Positions 44,318 to 54,081 of a stretch of DNA of 64,000 bases are shown here, piece by piece. Position numbers and translations under genes: made by a program. Source of the DNA: Kaistia defluvii. Lineage in GTDB: Bacteria > Pseudomonadota > Alphaproteobacteria > Rhizobiales > Kaistiaceae. Below the pieces are notes generated by a model, which saw only the letters and a program-made list of their open reading frames with translations, was not told the origin of the DNA and ran no database searches. The stretch lies in contig NZ_JBEPSM010000004.1 in the NCBI RefSeq assembly GCF_040548815.1, positions 372,001-436,000 of the forward strand, in the 5' to 3' direction. How positions within the stretch are numbered: the stretch's first letter is position 1; every line of letters begins with the position of its first letter.

Positions 44318-44914
44318 TCAGCGATGGAAGGAAACTGCCGCGCCGCCCGTGGTCTGACCGTTGAACTGGGTCTTGCCGGTCGAGTTCAGGCTGGCGACCG
44401 AAACGCCATTGGCGCCGGCCAGCACCACCTGCGAGCCCGAAAGGCTCCAGGCCGAGATCGACTTCAAGGTCGGCGACTGGCAGCCGCGCGTCGAAGCACG
44501 GTAGCCGCCGGTCCAGCTCGTCAGCGTCATGAACAGCTGGCAGCTTTCGCCGCCCGACTGCAGCGTCCAGCCGCCCAGAAGATCCGTGCGGCCGATCTCG
44601 CCGCCCGAAGCGGTCGAAACCGGCGGCGGAGCCGTCGGCGCCGACTCGAGCGGCGTCGCACCGGGCAGCCCGCCCTGATCCGTCATCGGCGCGGCCGTCT
44701 GCGCGTTCGGATCCATCGGCGGCGGCGGCAGCGTGTTGCGGGTCACCGGAGCGGAGGCAACCGGCGGCAGCGTGTCGCTTTCGACCGGCTTGGCCGAACG
44801 CTCCATCGGGCCGAGGCCGATGGCCCCGAACGAGCCGCAACCGCTCAAGGCGGCCGCCATCATGGCGACCAGGCCGATCGGCGCGAGACGTCGGGACATG
44901 AGCTTCTCCATCAT
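44318..44914 (-). CDS. Omp19-like outer-membrane lipoprotein, protease-inhibitor domain
   Basis: A 198-residue protein. The lipoprotein signal ends in AALSGC. A Pro-rich linker (about 30-95) leads to a C-terminal Inh-type beta barrel (LLGGWTLQSGGESCQLFMTLTSWTGGYRASTRGCQSPTLKSISAWSLSG) with two cysteines able to pair. Brucella Omp19 has this design and inhibits proteases. Starts at 44914, 44911 and 44899 are all possible; 44899 and 44914 each have a ribosome binding site at good distance. zapE follows 43 bases downstream. Confidence 0.85.
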   Translation of the reverse strand: MMEKLMSRRLAPIGLVAMMAAALSGCGSFGAIGLGPMERSAKPVESDTLPPVASAPVTRNTLPPPPMDPNAQTAAPMTDQGGLPGATPLESAPTAPPPVSTASGGEIGRTDLLGGWTLQSGGESCQLFMTLTSWTGGYRASTRGCQSPTLKSISAWSLSGSQVVLAGANGVSVASLNSTGKTQFNGQTTGGAAVSFHR

Positions 44915-45171
44915 CGAAATCCTCGGTGCCGCAAGAACCTACTGGCACAATCGAGCCGCTTTGAGGCAGGCGGAAAAACGGGTCGCCCCTCGCCAAACCG
45001 GGAGACCGCCGCGCGAAACGCACGAACCAGTCGATCGGGACGAGAGGAATGATGGGGGATCACTCGAAGTTCCGCAGCCTATCGTGCTTGGCGCAATACG
45101 GCATTCCGCCTGCAACGACAAGCCTCGTTAAGACACGGTTAACCAAGAAAGCGACCCGTGTGGCACGTCTG

Positions 45172-45564
45172 CTATTCCGGTCGATGACAGACGGCCTCGA
45201 TGTTGTGGCCGTCGGGATCGAGCACGAAGGCGGCGTAGTAGTTGGGATGGTAATGCTCACGGATGCCGGGCGGTCCGTTGTCGGTTCCGCCTGCGCCCAT
45301 CGCGGCAGCATAGAATGCATCAACCGCAGAGCGGCTGCCCGCCACGAGCGCGATATGGACATGCGGCTGGGTGCGCGCGCCGCCACTCAGCCAGATCTCC
45401 GGCTTACCCTCGGCGCCATAGCCCACCACGTCGCCATATCCGGTCAATTCTCCGGGCACGCGCATCTGCTCGCTGACGCCGAGCGGCGCCATGGCCGCCT
45501 CGTAGAAATCGATCGAACGGCCGAGGTCGCTGACCGTGATGCCGATATGATCCAGAACGCTCAT
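45172..45564 (-). CDS. VOC family protein (glyoxalase-like)
   Basis: A 130-residue protein with one vicinal-oxygen-chelate module: VLDHIGITVSDLGRSIDFYEAAMAPLG, PHVHIALVAGSRSAVDAFYAAAMGAGG, and HYHPNYYAAFVLDPDGHNIEAVCH. Metal ligands His4, the His in the middle and the final Glu are in the usual places. The substrate is unknown. Confidence 0.88.
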   Translation of the reverse strand: MSVLDHIGITVSDLGRSIDFYEAAMAPLGVSEQMRVPGELTGYGDVVGYGAEGKPEIWLSGGARTQPHVHIALVAGSRSAVDAFYAAAMGAGGTDNGPPGIREHYHPNYYAAFVLDPDGHNIEAVCHRPE

Positions 45565-45662
45565 GATTCCCCCGTATCCCTGCCAGATCGATGCCTGGCA
45601 GGGGAACCGAACGGCGGGGCGGCGTCAAGCCCGCGGCCCTGCCCCGGATGACGGGAAATCTC

Positions 45663-45848
45663 CTAGGGCGTCATCGGCTCGATTTCGAGCGACAGGCCGA
45701 GCTCGGCCGCCTTCTGGCGAATTTCCGCTTCCGGGCGGTGCATCGCCGTGGCGATGATATCGGCGGGGACATGCTCTACCGCGAGTTCGCGCAGACGGTC
45801 GATCGCCTCGATCGTCCAGGTAGGTTCGAGATCCTGCTTGATGGTCAT
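45663..45848 (-). CDS. small HTH-like protein
   Basis: A 61-residue protein: a short lead, then WTIEAIDRLRELAVEHVPADIIATAMHRPEAEIRQKAAELGLSLE, which reads as a compact helix-turn-helix like the N-terminal part of GcrA-type or SANT-like domains. I use the ATG at 45848, with GGAGAC upstream. The longer frame from 45881 has no site. The function is unknown. Confidence 0.65.
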   Translation of the reverse strand: MTIKQDLEPTWTIEAIDRLRELAVEHVPADIIATAMHRPEAEIRQKAAELGLSLEIEPMTP

Positions 45849-45886
45849 GATCGTCTCCTTCCGAAAACCCGATCGGTCCACGCAAA

Positions 45887-45915
45887 CGAAAACGGCGCGG
45901 AATGGTTCCGCGCCG
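45887..45915 (-). terminator. sdh operon terminator
   Basis: A 10-base stem CGGCGCGGAA/TTCCGCGCCG with a three-base loop. On the minus strand it is followed by TTTTCG, 28 bases after the sdhB stop. Confidence 0.85.
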
Positions 45916-45942
45916 CTTTCTAAAAAGTCGGGTCGATCGAGA

Positions 45943-46722
45943 TCAGACGCGGCGCTCGACCATCATCTTCTTGATTTCCGCGATAGCCTTGGCCGGGTTC
46001 AGACCCTTCGGACAGGTCTGGGCGCAGTTCATGATGGTGTGGCAGCGATACAGGCGGAAGGGATCTTCCAGATTGTCCAGGCGCTCGCCGGTTGCCTCGT
46101 CGCGGCTGTCGATCAGCCAGCGATAGGCCTGCAGCAGAACCGCCGGACCGAGATAGCGGTCGCCATTCCACCAATAGCTCGGGCACGAGGTCGAGCAGCA
46201 GGCGCACAGGATGCACTCGTAGAGCCCGTCAAGCTTCTCGCGGTCGGCATGGCTCTGCAGCCATTCCTTCTGCGGCTCGGGCGTTGCCGTCTTCAGCCAG
46301 GGCTCGATGGAGCGATGCTGGGCGTAGAAATTCGTCAGATCCGGAACCAGATCCTTGACCACTTCCATATGCGGCAGCGGGTAGATCGCGACCGGGCCCT
46401 TCACGTCGTCGATGCCCTTGGTGCAGGCGAGCGTGTTGGAACCGTCGATATTCATCGCACAGGAACCGCAAATGCCCTCGCGGCAGGAGCGGCGGAAGGC
46501 CAGGGTCGGATCGATCTCGTTCTTGATCTTGATCAGCGCGTCCAGAACCATCGGACCGCAATCATCGAGATCGATGAAATAGGTGTCGACATGCGGGTTC
46601 TTGTCGTCGTCCGGGCTCCAGCGGTAGACGCGGAACTCCCGGACATTGTTGGCCCCAGCCGGCCGGTCCCAGACCTTGCCTTCTGTAAGCTTCGAGTTCT
46701 TCGGGAGGGTCAGCTGGACCAT
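45943..46722 (-). CDS. sdhB: succinate dehydrogenase iron-sulfur subunit
   Basis: A 259-residue protein. The 2Fe-2S ligands are in [13 protein letters not shown], and the 4Fe-4S and 3Fe-4S ligands in [17 protein letters not shown] and [17 protein letters not shown]. It passes electrons from SdhA to ubiquinone. It is the last gene of the sdh operon, separated from sdhA by a DUF3052 gene. Confidence 0.98.
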   Translation of the reverse strand: MVQLTLPKNSKLTEGKVWDRPAGANNVREFRVYRWSPDDDKNPHVDTYFIDLDDCGPMVLDALIKIKNEIDPTLAFRRSCREGICGSCAMNIDGSNTLACTKGIDDVKGPVAIYPLPHMEVVKDLVPDLTNFYAQHRSIEPWLKTATPEPQKEWLQSHADREKLDGLYECILCACCSTSCPSYWWNGDRYLGPAVLLQAYRWLIDSRDEATGERLDNLEDPFRLYRCHTIMNCAQTCPKGLNPAKAIAEIKKMMVERRV

Positions 46723-46750
46723 AGTGAGCGTCCTCGGGCGTAATATTCGT

Positions 46751-47200
46751 TCAGCGACGGTCCTTGCGGACCATGAGTTTCAAACCGGACCAGGTCGCGT
46801 CGATCGCGGCGACCTTGATGTCGACGAGATCGAGCCGGAGCGCTGCATCGCGCACCACATCCTCGGTCACGTCGGTGGCAACCTTCGAGGCCTTCTTCGG
46901 CCACGACACCCAGATCATGCCGTCGCGCCGGATGGCATCCTGCAACCGCGGCAGGTCGCGCTCGACCTCGGCGCGGCTCGTCACGAACGCATGCACGGCG
47001 TCCAGCGATCGATCCGGCCCCAGCGGCGCGGACCACTCTTCCGTCCGCACGACCTGGCCGAACGCAGCGCTGTCGGCCAGGGCTTCCAGCTCCGGCGGCA
47101 GGGCAACGAAAGCCACCGCCATGCCGTCCTTGAAGCCGAGCTTCTCGGGGAGCGAACGCCCCGAATAACCGGCTGCGGGAAGCGGAGCGGCGGCCATCAT
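46751..47200 (-). CDS. DUF3052-like protein within the sdh operon
   Basis: A 149-residue soluble protein: [30 protein letters not shown], then [78 protein letters not shown], the pattern of DUF3052. It starts six bases after the sdhA stop and ends 28 before sdhB, so it must be cotranscribed. The role is unknown. Placement between two complex II subunit genes could be chance insertion or an assembly link. Confidence 0.85.
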   Translation of the reverse strand: MMAAAPLPAAGYSGRSLPEKLGFKDGMAVAFVALPPELEALADSAAFGQVVRTEEWSAPLGPDRSLDAVHAFVTSRAEVERDLPRLQDAIRRDGMIWVSWPKKASKVATDVTEDVVRDAALRLDLVDIKVAAIDATWSGLKLMVRKDRR

Positions 47201-47206
47201 CCGCCC

Positions 47207-49027
47207 TTAGTAAACGCGAGCCTTGGGCTCGATATAGGCGATGTCGTTCGACATCGTGTAGGTGTGCACCGGCCGGTCGTCGAGCCGGATCGTCTTCTGG
47301 TCGGCGTCGATGAAGGCGAGCGAATGCTTCATCCAGTTGACGTCGTCGCGGTTCGAATAGTCCTCGCGGGCATGGGCGCCGCGCGATTCCTTGCGGTTCT
47401 GCGCGGAGTCCATGGTGACGACGGCCTGAACGATCAGGTTCTCGAATTCGAGCGTCTCGACCAGGTCGGAATTCCAGATCAGCGAGCGGTCGGTGACCTT
47501 GATGTCGTCCGAACCCTTCCAGACCTGGTGGATCAGCTCATGGCCCTCGTCGAGCACTTCGCCGGTGCGGAACACGGCGCAGTTCGACTGCATGACCTTC
47601 TGCATGTTGAGCCGCATCTCGGCCGTCGAGGTCGAGCCATTGGCATAGCGCAGGCGATCGAGGCGGGCGATCGAATCCTCGCCGGCATTCTTGGCGAGTT
47701 CCTTCTGCGGCTGGCTCGGCTGCACCGTCTCGATGCAGCGCAGCGCCGCCGCGCGGCCGAACACGACCAGGTCGGTCAGCGAGTTGGAGCCCAGACGGTT
47801 GGCGCCATGCACGGAAACGCAGGCGGCCTCGCCCACGGCCATCAGGCCGGGAACGATGGTGTCCGGGTCGCCGCCGACCTTGTTCAGCACTTCGCCGTGA
47901 TAGTTCGTCGGGATGCCGCCCATGTTGTAATGGACCGTCGGCAGGACCGGGATCGGCTCCTTGGTCAGGTCGACGCCGGCGAAGATCTTGGCGCTCTCGG
48001 AAATGCCGGGCAGCCGCTCATGCAGCAGCGCCGGATCGAGATGGTCGAGGTGAAGGTGGATATGATCCTTCGCCTTGCCGACGCCGCGGCCTTCGCGGAT
48101 TTCCATGGTCATGGCGCGCGAGACGACGTCGCGCGAGGCCAGGTCCTTGGCCGAGGGGGCATAGCGCTCCATGAAGCGCTCGCCCTCGGAATTGGTGAGA
48201 TAGCCACCCTCGCCGCGCGCGCCCTCGGTGATCAGGCAGCCCGCGCCATAGATGCCGGTCGGGTGGAACTGCACGAATTCCATGTCCTGCAAAGGCAGGC
48301 CGGCGCGCAGCACCATGCCGCCGCCATCGCCGGTGCAGGTATGGGCCGAGGTGGCCGAGAAATAGGCGCGGCCATAGCCGCCCGTGGCGAGGATCGTCTT
48401 GCTCGAGCGGAAGCGATGCAGCGTCCCGTCCTCGAGGCAGAGCGCCACGACGCCGCGGCATTCACCCTCTTCCATGATCAGGTCGATGGCGAAGTATTCG
48501 ATGAAGAACTCGGCCGAATGGCGCAGCGACTGGCCATAGAGCGTGTGCAGGATGGCGTGGCCGGTGCGGTCGGCGGCGGCGCAGGTGCGCTGCGCGATGC
48601 CCTTGCCGAAATTCGTCGTCATGCCGCCGAATGGGCGCTGGTAGATCTTGCCCTCTTCGGTGCGCGAGAACGGCACGCCGAAATGCTCGAGCTCATAGAC
48701 GGCGGCCGGCGCGTTGCGGACGAGATATTCGATCGCGTCCTGGTCGCCCAGCCAGTCCGACCCCTTGACGGTGTCGTACATGTGGAAGCGCCAGTCGTCC
48801 TCGCCCATGTTGCCGAGCGCGGCCGAAATGCCACCCTGGGCAGCAACGGTGTGGGAACGGGTTGGAAACACCTTGGTAATGCAGGCGGTCTTCAGACCGG
48901 CCTCGCTGGCGCCCAACGTGGCGCGCAGGCCCGCGCCGCCAGCGCCGACGACAACGACGTCGAAGGTGTGGTCGATGAAGGTGTAGGCGCGGCCGTTGAT
49001 GGACGCGCTGGCGTTGGCTTCAGCCAT
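47207..49027 (-). CDS. sdhA: succinate dehydrogenase flavoprotein subunit
   Basis: A 606-residue protein. The FAD-binding motif is [24 protein letters not shown], the covalent-FAD histidine is in [17 protein letters not shown], and the active site region is in [22 protein letters not shown]. It oxidises succinate to fumarate. I use the ATG at 49027 ([12 protein letters not shown]); the longer frame to 49078 lies over sdhD. It starts four bases after sdhD ends. Confidence 0.98.
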   Translation of the reverse strand: MAEANASASINGRAYTFIDHTFDVVVVGAGGAGLRATLGASEAGLKTACITKVFPTRSHTVAAQGGISAALGNMGEDDWRFHMYDTVKGSDWLGDQDAIEYLVRNAPAAVYELEHFGVPFSRTEEGKIYQRPFGGMTTNFGKGIAQRTCAAADRTGHAILHTLYGQSLRHSAEFFIEYFAIDLIMEEGECRGVVALCLEDGTLHRFRSSKTILATGGYGRAYFSATSAHTCTGDGGGMVLRAGLPLQDMEFVQFHPTGIYGAGCLITEGARGEGGYLTNSEGERFMERYAPSAKDLASRDVVSRAMTMEIREGRGVGKAKDHIHLHLDHLDPALLHERLPGISESAKIFAGVDLTKEPIPVLPTVHYNMGGIPTNYHGEVLNKVGGDPDTIVPGLMAVGEAACVSVHGANRLGSNSLTDLVVFGRAAALRCIETVQPSQPQKELAKNAGEDSIARLDRLRYANGSTSTAEMRLNMQKVMQSNCAVFRTGEVLDEGHELIHQVWKGSDDIKVTDRSLIWNSDLVETLEFENLIVQAVVTMDSAQNRKESRGAHAREDYSNRDDVNWMKHSLAFIDADQKTIRLDDRPVHTYTMSNDIAYIEPKARVY

Positions 49028-49031
49028 GGCT

Positions 49032-49403
49032 TCAGCCTCCGAAGCTGATCTTGAGGAAGGCGAGGATGGTCGCCACACCGACGGCGACCGCGAAGAACAT
49101 GTTGGCGACCAGCGCGACGATCTTCAGGCCGCCATGCAGATAGTCTTCGATGATGATCTGCATGCCGAGCTTCATGTGCCAGACGCCGGTGCCGATCATC
49201 AGCACCATCAACAACGCCACGAAGGGGTTGGCCAGGGTCGCGACGACTTCCGGATAGGGCTTGCCGGCAAGCACGATGACCAGGATGACGAACAGGATGG
49301 CGAGGACGGCAAGCGCGGCGCCGGTGAGCCGCTGGTGCCAGAAATGGCCCGTGCCTTCCTTGGCCGAGCCGAGCCCGCGAACGCGGCCGAGCGGTGTACG
49401 CAT
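49032..49403 (-). CDS. sdhD: succinate dehydrogenase membrane anchor
   Basis: A 123-residue protein with three hydrophobic spans. [24 protein letters not shown] opens span 1, and [20 protein letters not shown] carries the likely heme and quinone-site residues. The start is the ATG at 49403; the open frame continues upstream only as an antisense-like extension over sdhC. Confidence 0.93.
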   Translation of the reverse strand: MRTPLGRVRGLGSAKEGTGHFWHQRLTGAALAVLAILFVILVIVLAGKPYPEVVATLANPFVALLMVLMIGTGVWHMKLGMQIIIEDYLHGGLKIVALVANMFFAVAVGVATILAFLKISFGG

Positions 49404-49414
49404 GGAATTGCCCC

Positions 49415-49813
49415 TCAGCGGATGGCGAGCGCCACGACCCAGATCAGGATCGTCAGCACGGCGGAACCGATAATATTGGCCCAGGCGAGATTGTCGCGCG
49501 CCGACTTCGAGAAGCCCGCGCCGAAATCCCAGACGAAATGGCGGATGCCGCCGAGCAGGTGCTGCATCAGGGCCCAGCTGTAGCCGAACAGCACGAGCTG
49601 TCCGATCCAGGAGCCGAACACCCACGAGACCCAGGAGAAGGGACCCGGGCCCGCCGCCGCCGCGATCGCCCACCAGGCGAGGAGCAGCGTCCCGAAATAG
49701 AGCGCTCCCCCGGTTACGCGCTGCAGGATCGACACCGTCATGGTGATCGGCCAGCGATAGACCTGAAGGTGCGGAGAGAGCGGTCGGCTCTTCTTCGCCT
49801 CGGCATTCGACAT
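49415..49813 (-). CDS. sdhC: succinate dehydrogenase cytochrome b556 subunit
   Basis: A 132-residue protein with three membrane spans: [26 protein letters not shown] at the quinone site and [13 protein letters not shown] with the heme-ligand histidine. The ATG at 49813 has GAGG nine bases away. The ATG at 49822 abuts that site. It is the first gene of the operon, behind an 18-base palindrome and the shared TCA promoter box. Confidence 0.95.
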   Translation of the reverse strand: MSNAEAKKSRPLSPHLQVYRWPITMTVSILQRVTGGALYFGTLLLAWWAIAAAAGPGPFSWVSWVFGSWIGQLVLFGYSWALMQHLLGGIRHFVWDFGAGFSKSARDNLAWANIIGSAVLTILIWVVALAIR

Positions 49814-49830
49814 CGTGTTCATCCTCAACC

Positions 49831-49848
49831 GCTTACGTAAACGTAAGC
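49831..49848. promoter_or_regulatory. palindromic operator candidate before sdhC
   Basis: GCTTACGTAAACGTAAGC is a perfect 8+2+8 palindrome between the promoter box and the sdhC start. Its position downstream of the -10 suits a repressor. The core resembles the TTACGTnnACGTAA operators I recall for MerR-type regulators of acyl-CoA catabolism, which I could not check. Confidence 0.5.
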
Positions 49849-49873
49849 ATTTAGGGTAGTGAATTTGGACTGG

Positions 49874-49901
49874 TTCTAACCCCATTGTGCGACGCGGTCA
49901 A
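49874..49901 (-). promoter_or_regulatory. putative sdhC promoter, shared box with mdh
   Basis: On the minus strand TTGACC (49901-49896), 16 bases, then TTAGAA (49879-49874), with ACAATGGGG closing the spacer. It matches the mdh upstream region closely. Confidence 0.55.
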
Positions 49902-50073
49902 AACGGTCTTTTGCATGACGCAGCGTGAGCCGGGCCGCTTTTTTTGCGACTCGCCCCGGCCGGTTGCCATCATGCCCCTTTTTGACAATCGTACGAAAGC
50001 CTCAGCTCGCCGGCCTGGTCGCCATCCGGGAGACCGCAAGCGTGCATCCTGGCCGAAGCCAAAGGAGACTCCC

Positions 50074-50454
50074 ATGCAGCGCCGCCTCATCTCGACCGGA
50101 TCCCCGTTTGAAAAGGCGGCCGGCTACTCCCGCGCCGTGGTGCAGGGACCCTGGTGCTTCGTCGCGGGAACGACGGGCTATGATTATGCCACGATGACCA
50201 TGCCAAGCAGCGTCGCCGAGCAGACGGAAAACGCCATGGCGACCATCGCCGACGCGCTGGAGCAGGCGGGTTTCGCGATGACCGACGTCGTGCGCGTGCA
50301 TTATCATGTGACGGACGCCGCCTTCGCCGATGCCGTCTTCCTGGTCGTGGGCGCGCATTTCCGCAATATCCGCCCCGCCGCGACGATGACGGTATCCGGC
50401 CTGATCCGGCCCGAGATGAAGGTCGAGATCGAGGTGACGGCGCTGAAAGCCTGA
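50074..50454 (+). CDS. RidA family protein
   Basis: A 126-residue protein. Family features are [45 protein letters not shown], and the C-terminal [25 protein letters not shown] with the arginine used to bind imine substrates. RidA-type enzymes hydrolyse reactive enamines, but this N-terminus ([21 protein letters not shown]) fits a paralogue of the archetype. The ATG at 50074 has AAAGGAG in place. Confidence 0.88.
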   Translation: MQRRLISTGSPFEKAAGYSRAVVQGPWCFVAGTTGYDYATMTMPSSVAEQTENAMATIADALEQAGFAMTDVVRVHYHVTDAAFADAVFLVVGAHFRNIRPAATMTVSGLIRPEMKVEIEVTALKA

Positions 50455-50563
50455 TCTCGCGCGCACGGCATGCTCGGTTCGGCTTGCATCGGGGCTTTCG
50501 CGCCGCTATCGCTGCCCGCGCATCCACCCGCCCGCAGACCCGCTCGACAAGAGAACCCGCGAC

Positions 50564-51676
50564 ATGACCACCTACAAGCTTCTTCTCCTTCCCGGTGACG
50601 GTATCGGCACCGAAATCATGGCCGAAGTGAAGACGGTCATCGACTGGTTCGGCAAGCGCGGCGTCGCGTCCTTCGAGAGCGAGCAGGACCTGGCGGGCGG
50701 CGCGGCCTATGACGCGCACGGCAAGGCGATCTCCGAAGCGACGATGAAGCTGGCACAGGAATCCGACGCCGTGATCTTCGGCGCGGTCGGCGGCCCGAAG
50801 TGGGACAGCGTCCCCTATGACGTGCGGCCGGAAGCGGCGCTGCTGCGCCTGCGCAAGGATCTGGAGCTGTTCGCCAATCTGCGTCCGGCGATCTGCTACC
50901 CGGCACTGGCCGATGCCTCGTCGCTGAAGCGCGAGCTGGTCGAGGGCCTCGACATCCTGATCGTGCGCGAACTGACCGGCGGCGTCTATTTCGGTTCGCC
51001 GAAGGAAATCGTCACGCTGGAGAACGGCGAGAAGCGCGCCGTCGATACGCAGCTCTACACCACCTCCGAGATCGAGCGCATCGCCCGCGTCGCCTTCGAC
51101 CTCGCCAAGACCCGCTCCAGCCGCGTCGCCTCGGCCGAGAAGCGCAACGTCATGAAGTCGGGCGTGCTCTGGAACCAGGTCGTCACCAAGGTCGGCAAGG
51201 AAGAATATGCCGACGTTGCGCTCGAGCATGTGCTGGCCGACAATTGCGCCATGCAGCTCGTCCGCCGGCCGAAGCAGTATGACGTCATCGTCTGCGACAA
51301 CCTGTTTGGCGATATCCTGTCCGACGTCGCGGCGATGCTGACCGGCTCGCTCGGCATGCTGCCGTCGGCCGCCCTCGGCGCGCCCGATGCGACCACCGGC
51401 CGCCGCAAGTCGATGTACGAGCCCGTGCACGGCTCGGCGCCGGACATCGCCGGCAAGGGCATCTCCAACCCGATCGCCATGATCGCGTCCTTCGCGATGG
51501 CGCTGCGCTATTCCTTCGGCCTGGTCGCCGAAGCCGACCTGCTCGACCGCGCCATTTCCAGCGTGCTGAGCCAGGGCCTGCGCACGGGCGACATCTACAC
51601 CGAGGGCACGACCAAGGTCGGCACCAAGGAGATGGGCGCCGCCATTCTCAAGCAGCTCGACGTGCTGTCGGCCTGA
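50564..51676 (+). CDS. leuB: 3-isopropylmalate dehydrogenase
   Basis: A 370-residue protein of full length. [17 protein letters not shown] opens it. [15 protein letters not shown] and [11 protein letters not shown] hold the substrate residues, and [29 protein letters not shown] with [21 protein letters not shown] the metal and NAD sites. It oxidises and decarboxylates 3-isopropylmalate in leucine synthesis. It is monocistronic here. Confidence 0.97.
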   Translation: MTTYKLLLLPGDGIGTEIMAEVKTVIDWFGKRGVASFESEQDLAGGAAYDAHGKAISEATMKLAQESDAVIFGAVGGPKWDSVPYDVRPEAALLRLRKDLELFANLRPAICYPALADASSLKRELVEGLDILIVRELTGGVYFGSPKEIVTLENGEKRAVDTQLYTTSEIERIARVAFDLAKTRSSRVASAEKRNVMKSGVLWNQVVTKVGKEEYADVALEHVLADNCAMQLVRRPKQYDVIVCDNLFGDILSDVAAMLTGSLGMLPSAALGAPDATTGRRKSMYEPVHGSAPDIAGKGISNPIAMIASFAMALRYSFGLVAEADLLDRAISSVLSQGLRTGDIYTEGTTKVGTKEMGAAILKQLDVLSA

Positions 51677-51731
51677 GAATAGCGAGTCTTTTCGCGAACT
51701 TTGCGGCTGAATCTTTTTGCCGGGCACCGAC

Positions 51732-51760
51732 TGGTCAAGCTTGGGCGATCTCTGTATAAG
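51732..51760 (+). promoter_or_regulatory. putative rpmF promoter
   Basis: TGGTCA (51732-51737), 17 bases, then TATAAG (51755-51760). The -10 equals that proposed for rplU. Confidence 0.4.
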
Positions 51761-51840
51761 GCCGCATTCAGATTGTACTGCTATGCCCTTGCCGGGCGGC
51801 GCGCCGCCGGTTCGACGGCATATGACGAAGGAAGAATGAA

Positions 51841-52026
51841 ATGGCAGTTCCGAAGCGAAAGACGTCGCCGTCGAAGCGCAACATGCGCCGCTCGCACGAC
51901 GCCCTGACGCAGCCGGTCTACACCGAGGACAAGAATTCGGGCGAGCTCCGCCGCCCGCATCACATTGACCTCAAGACCGGCATGTATCGCGGCCGTCAGA
52001 TCCTGACGCCGAAGAGCGAAGGCTAA
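51841..52026 (+). CDS. rpmF: 50S ribosomal protein L32
   Basis: A 61-residue protein, [20 protein letters not shown] at the start. It lacks the CxxC zinc pairs found in some bacterial L32 forms, as is usual in alphaproteobacteria. It is a single gene with its own promoter and terminator. Confidence 0.97.
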   Translation: MAVPKRKTSPSKRNMRRSHDALTQPVYTEDKNSGELRRPHHIDLKTGMYRGRQILTPKSEG

Positions 52027-52081
52027 TCCTGCGGGGCGCTTGATACGCCCCTTGGGCCCGTTAGCCATTGACTGAAAGTTC

Positions 52082-52117
52082 AAGGGCCGGCACCACGCCG
52101 GCCCTTTTCTTTTGCGT
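52082..52117 (+). terminator. rpmF terminator
   Basis: A 10-base stem AAGGGCCGGC/GCCGGCCCTT with an ACCAC-type loop and TTCTTTT after it. Confidence 0.85.
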
Positions 52118-52178
52118 AAATTACTGCTGTTGTCGCGACGGAACGGAAAGGCATTTGGCCGCTCCGGCGGGCCTGGAA

Positions 52179-53927
52179 ATGCCGCGAGAATCGGATCTGT
52201 TCCGTAGGGATCGCGTCTCGTTCAAAGGAATGGCAGGAGTGGGTAAAGCGGTGAACGGCGACGTGTCGACACAGTGGCCGGGTCGCACGGCTGCCATCCT
52301 CTCGACCGTTGGCGAAGTCGTCTATCGCTGGACGCTGGACGACGACCGGATGGAATGGGGCGGCGACGCCGCGGCCCTGTTCGGCCTCGCCACGGCCGAT
52401 GCGCTGAGCACCGGCACGGCCTTTGCCGAACTGGTCGAGGAGCCCAGCCCGTTCGCGCGCCAGGAGGCGCTGCTGAGCGGCATCGATACGGGCGACGGCG
52501 TCCCCTACCAGCTCGAATACGCGCTGCGCCCGGCCGGACCGAGCGGCCCGACGCTGTGGATCGAGGATACCGGCCGCTGGTATGCCGACGACCGCAAGAA
52601 CGCCGCGCGCGCCGAAGGCGTGCTGCGCATCATCAACGAACGCCATGCGCGCGAGCAGCGCCTGTCCTTCCTGTCGCGCCATGACGACGTCACCGGGCTA
52701 TACAACCGCTCCTACCTGCTCGACCTGCTGGACGAGGCGATCGCCAGCTCGCAGCGCCATGGCACCTCGGCGGCCTTCCTCGTCATCGCGATTGATGATT
52801 TCCACCTGATCAACGACGCCTATGGCTATCGTGCCGGCGACCGGGTTCTGGCCGCCGTGGCGCGGCGCATCAAGGGTCGCCTGCGCGACAGCGACGCGAT
52901 CGGCCGCTTCTCCGGCCATAAGCTCGGCCTCATCCTGATGAACTGCGACGAGCACGAAATGCCCTTCGCGGCCGAGCGCTTCCTCTCCGCCATCCGCGAC
53001 GACGTGGTCGCGACGCCCGACGGCGCCGTTTCGGTGACGATCTCGGTCGGCGGCGTCTCGGTTCCCCGCCACGCGCAGAATCGCGACGAGGCGATGGAGC
53101 GGGTGCAGGAGAGCCTGGGCTTTGCCCGCGACACCGGCCGCGGCCGCTTCATCGCCTTCGCACCCTCAGCCGAGCGCGAGGCGGAGCGCCAGTCCAACAT
53201 CGCCCTGTCGCAGCAACTAATCGGCGCGCTGTCGGAGCAGCGGCTGCGGCTGGCCTTCCAGCCGATCGTCGACATTCGAACCCGCAAGGTCGCGTTCCAC
53301 GAGGCCCTGCTGCGGCTGGCCCAGCCGGACGGCACGATTGTCTCGGCCGGCCATGTGGTGCCGCTTGCCGAGCGCCTCGGCCTGTCGCGGCTGTTCGATC
53401 TGGCCGTGCTCGACCGGGTGCTGGAGACGCTGGTCCGCCATCCCGATGCGCATATCTCGCTGAACGTTTCGCCGGAGACGGCAGCCGGGCCGGACTGGCT
53501 GTCGCGCTTTGCCGATACGCTCGGCGAGCGTCCCGACCTCGGCAAGCGGCTGATCGTCGAGATCACCGAGACCAGCGCGATCCGCAGCCTCGACGAGACC
53601 GCCTATTTCATCTCGACGATCCACGATCTCGGCGCCCGGCTGGCGATCGACGATTTCGGCGCCGGCTTCACCTCGTTCCGCAATCTGCGCGCGCTCAAGG
53701 TCGACATCGTCAAGATAGACGGCAGCTTCATCGCCACCCTGCCCCGGAGCCGCGACGACCAGATCTTCGTCCGCCGCCTGGTCGAGTTGGCGCATGATCT
53801 GGGCATCGAGACGGTCGCCGAATGGGTGCAGGACGAGGAAACGGCCGAGATGCTGGCCGCCTGGGGCGTCAGCCGCATCCAGGGTCACCTCTGCGGCGCC
53901 GCAAGCCTCGATCTGCCGTGGAAATGA
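52179..53927 (+). CDS. PAS-like/degenerate GGDEF/EAL protein, likely c-di-GMP phosphodiesterase
   Basis: A 582-residue protein without membrane spans. A PAS-like sensor covers about 30-140, GGDEF about 160-330 and EAL about 345-580. The GGDEF box reads FSGHKLGLIL (about 244-253), so the cyclase site is lost. The EAL part looks intact: FHEALLRL, SLNVSPE, VEITET, AIDDFGAGFTSF, VKIDGSF, ETVAEWVQ and RIQGHLCG. It should cleave c-di-GMP, perhaps tuned by GTP binding to the dead GGDEF. The true start is uncertain. I use ATG 52179; ATG 52230 is possible, and the longer frame begins at a TTG before the rpmF terminator. Confidence 0.88.
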   Translation: MPRESDLFRRDRVSFKGMAGVGKAVNGDVSTQWPGRTAAILSTVGEVVYRWTLDDDRMEWGGDAAALFGLATADALSTGTAFAELVEEPSPFARQEALLSGIDTGDGVPYQLEYALRPAGPSGPTLWIEDTGRWYADDRKNAARAEGVLRIINERHAREQRLSFLSRHDDVTGLYNRSYLLDLLDEAIASSQRHGTSAAFLVIAIDDFHLINDAYGYRAGDRVLAAVARRIKGRLRDSDAIGRFSGHKLGLILMNCDEHEMPFAAERFLSAIRDDVVATPDGAVSVTISVGGVSVPRHAQNRDEAMERVQESLGFARDTGRGRFIAFAPSAEREAERQSNIALSQQLIGALSEQRLRLAFQPIVDIRTRKVAFHEALLRLAQPDGTIVSAGHVVPLAERLGLSRLFDLAVLDRVLETLVRHPDAHISLNVSPETAAGPDWLSRFADTLGERPDLGKRLIVEITETSAIRSLDETAYFISTIHDLGARLAIDDFGAGFTSFRNLRALKVDIVKIDGSFIATLPRSRDDQIFVRRLVELAHDLGIETVAEWVQDEETAEMLAAWGVSRIQGHLCGAASLDLPWK

Positions 53928-53952
53928 GGGGCTGAGTACTAAGGCCAAGTAA

Positions 53953-54073
53953 GGCCCTCACCCCACCCTCTCCCGCAAGCGGGCGAGGGCTTTTCCTACG
54001 GAGCAGCTCTTCCGACAGACCAGTCACGACGCGCCCCCTCTACCGCTTGCGGGAGAGGGTTGGGGTGAGGGTC
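53953..54073. repeat. inverted pair of REP palindromes
   Basis: GCCCTCACCCCACCCTCTCC at left and GGAGAGGGTTGGGGTGAGGG at right, with the internal CCCGCAAGCGGGCGAGGGC stem. It is the third copy of this family, again between convergent gene ends. Confidence 0.8.
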
Positions 54074-54081
54074 TTGCGGTC

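Noticed and set aside
44271..45023. A 250-codon minus-strand frame overlapping the Omp19-like gene
   Set aside because: The other frame has a lipoprotein signal and an Inh domain. This one is Arg/Asp/Gly-rich with no features.
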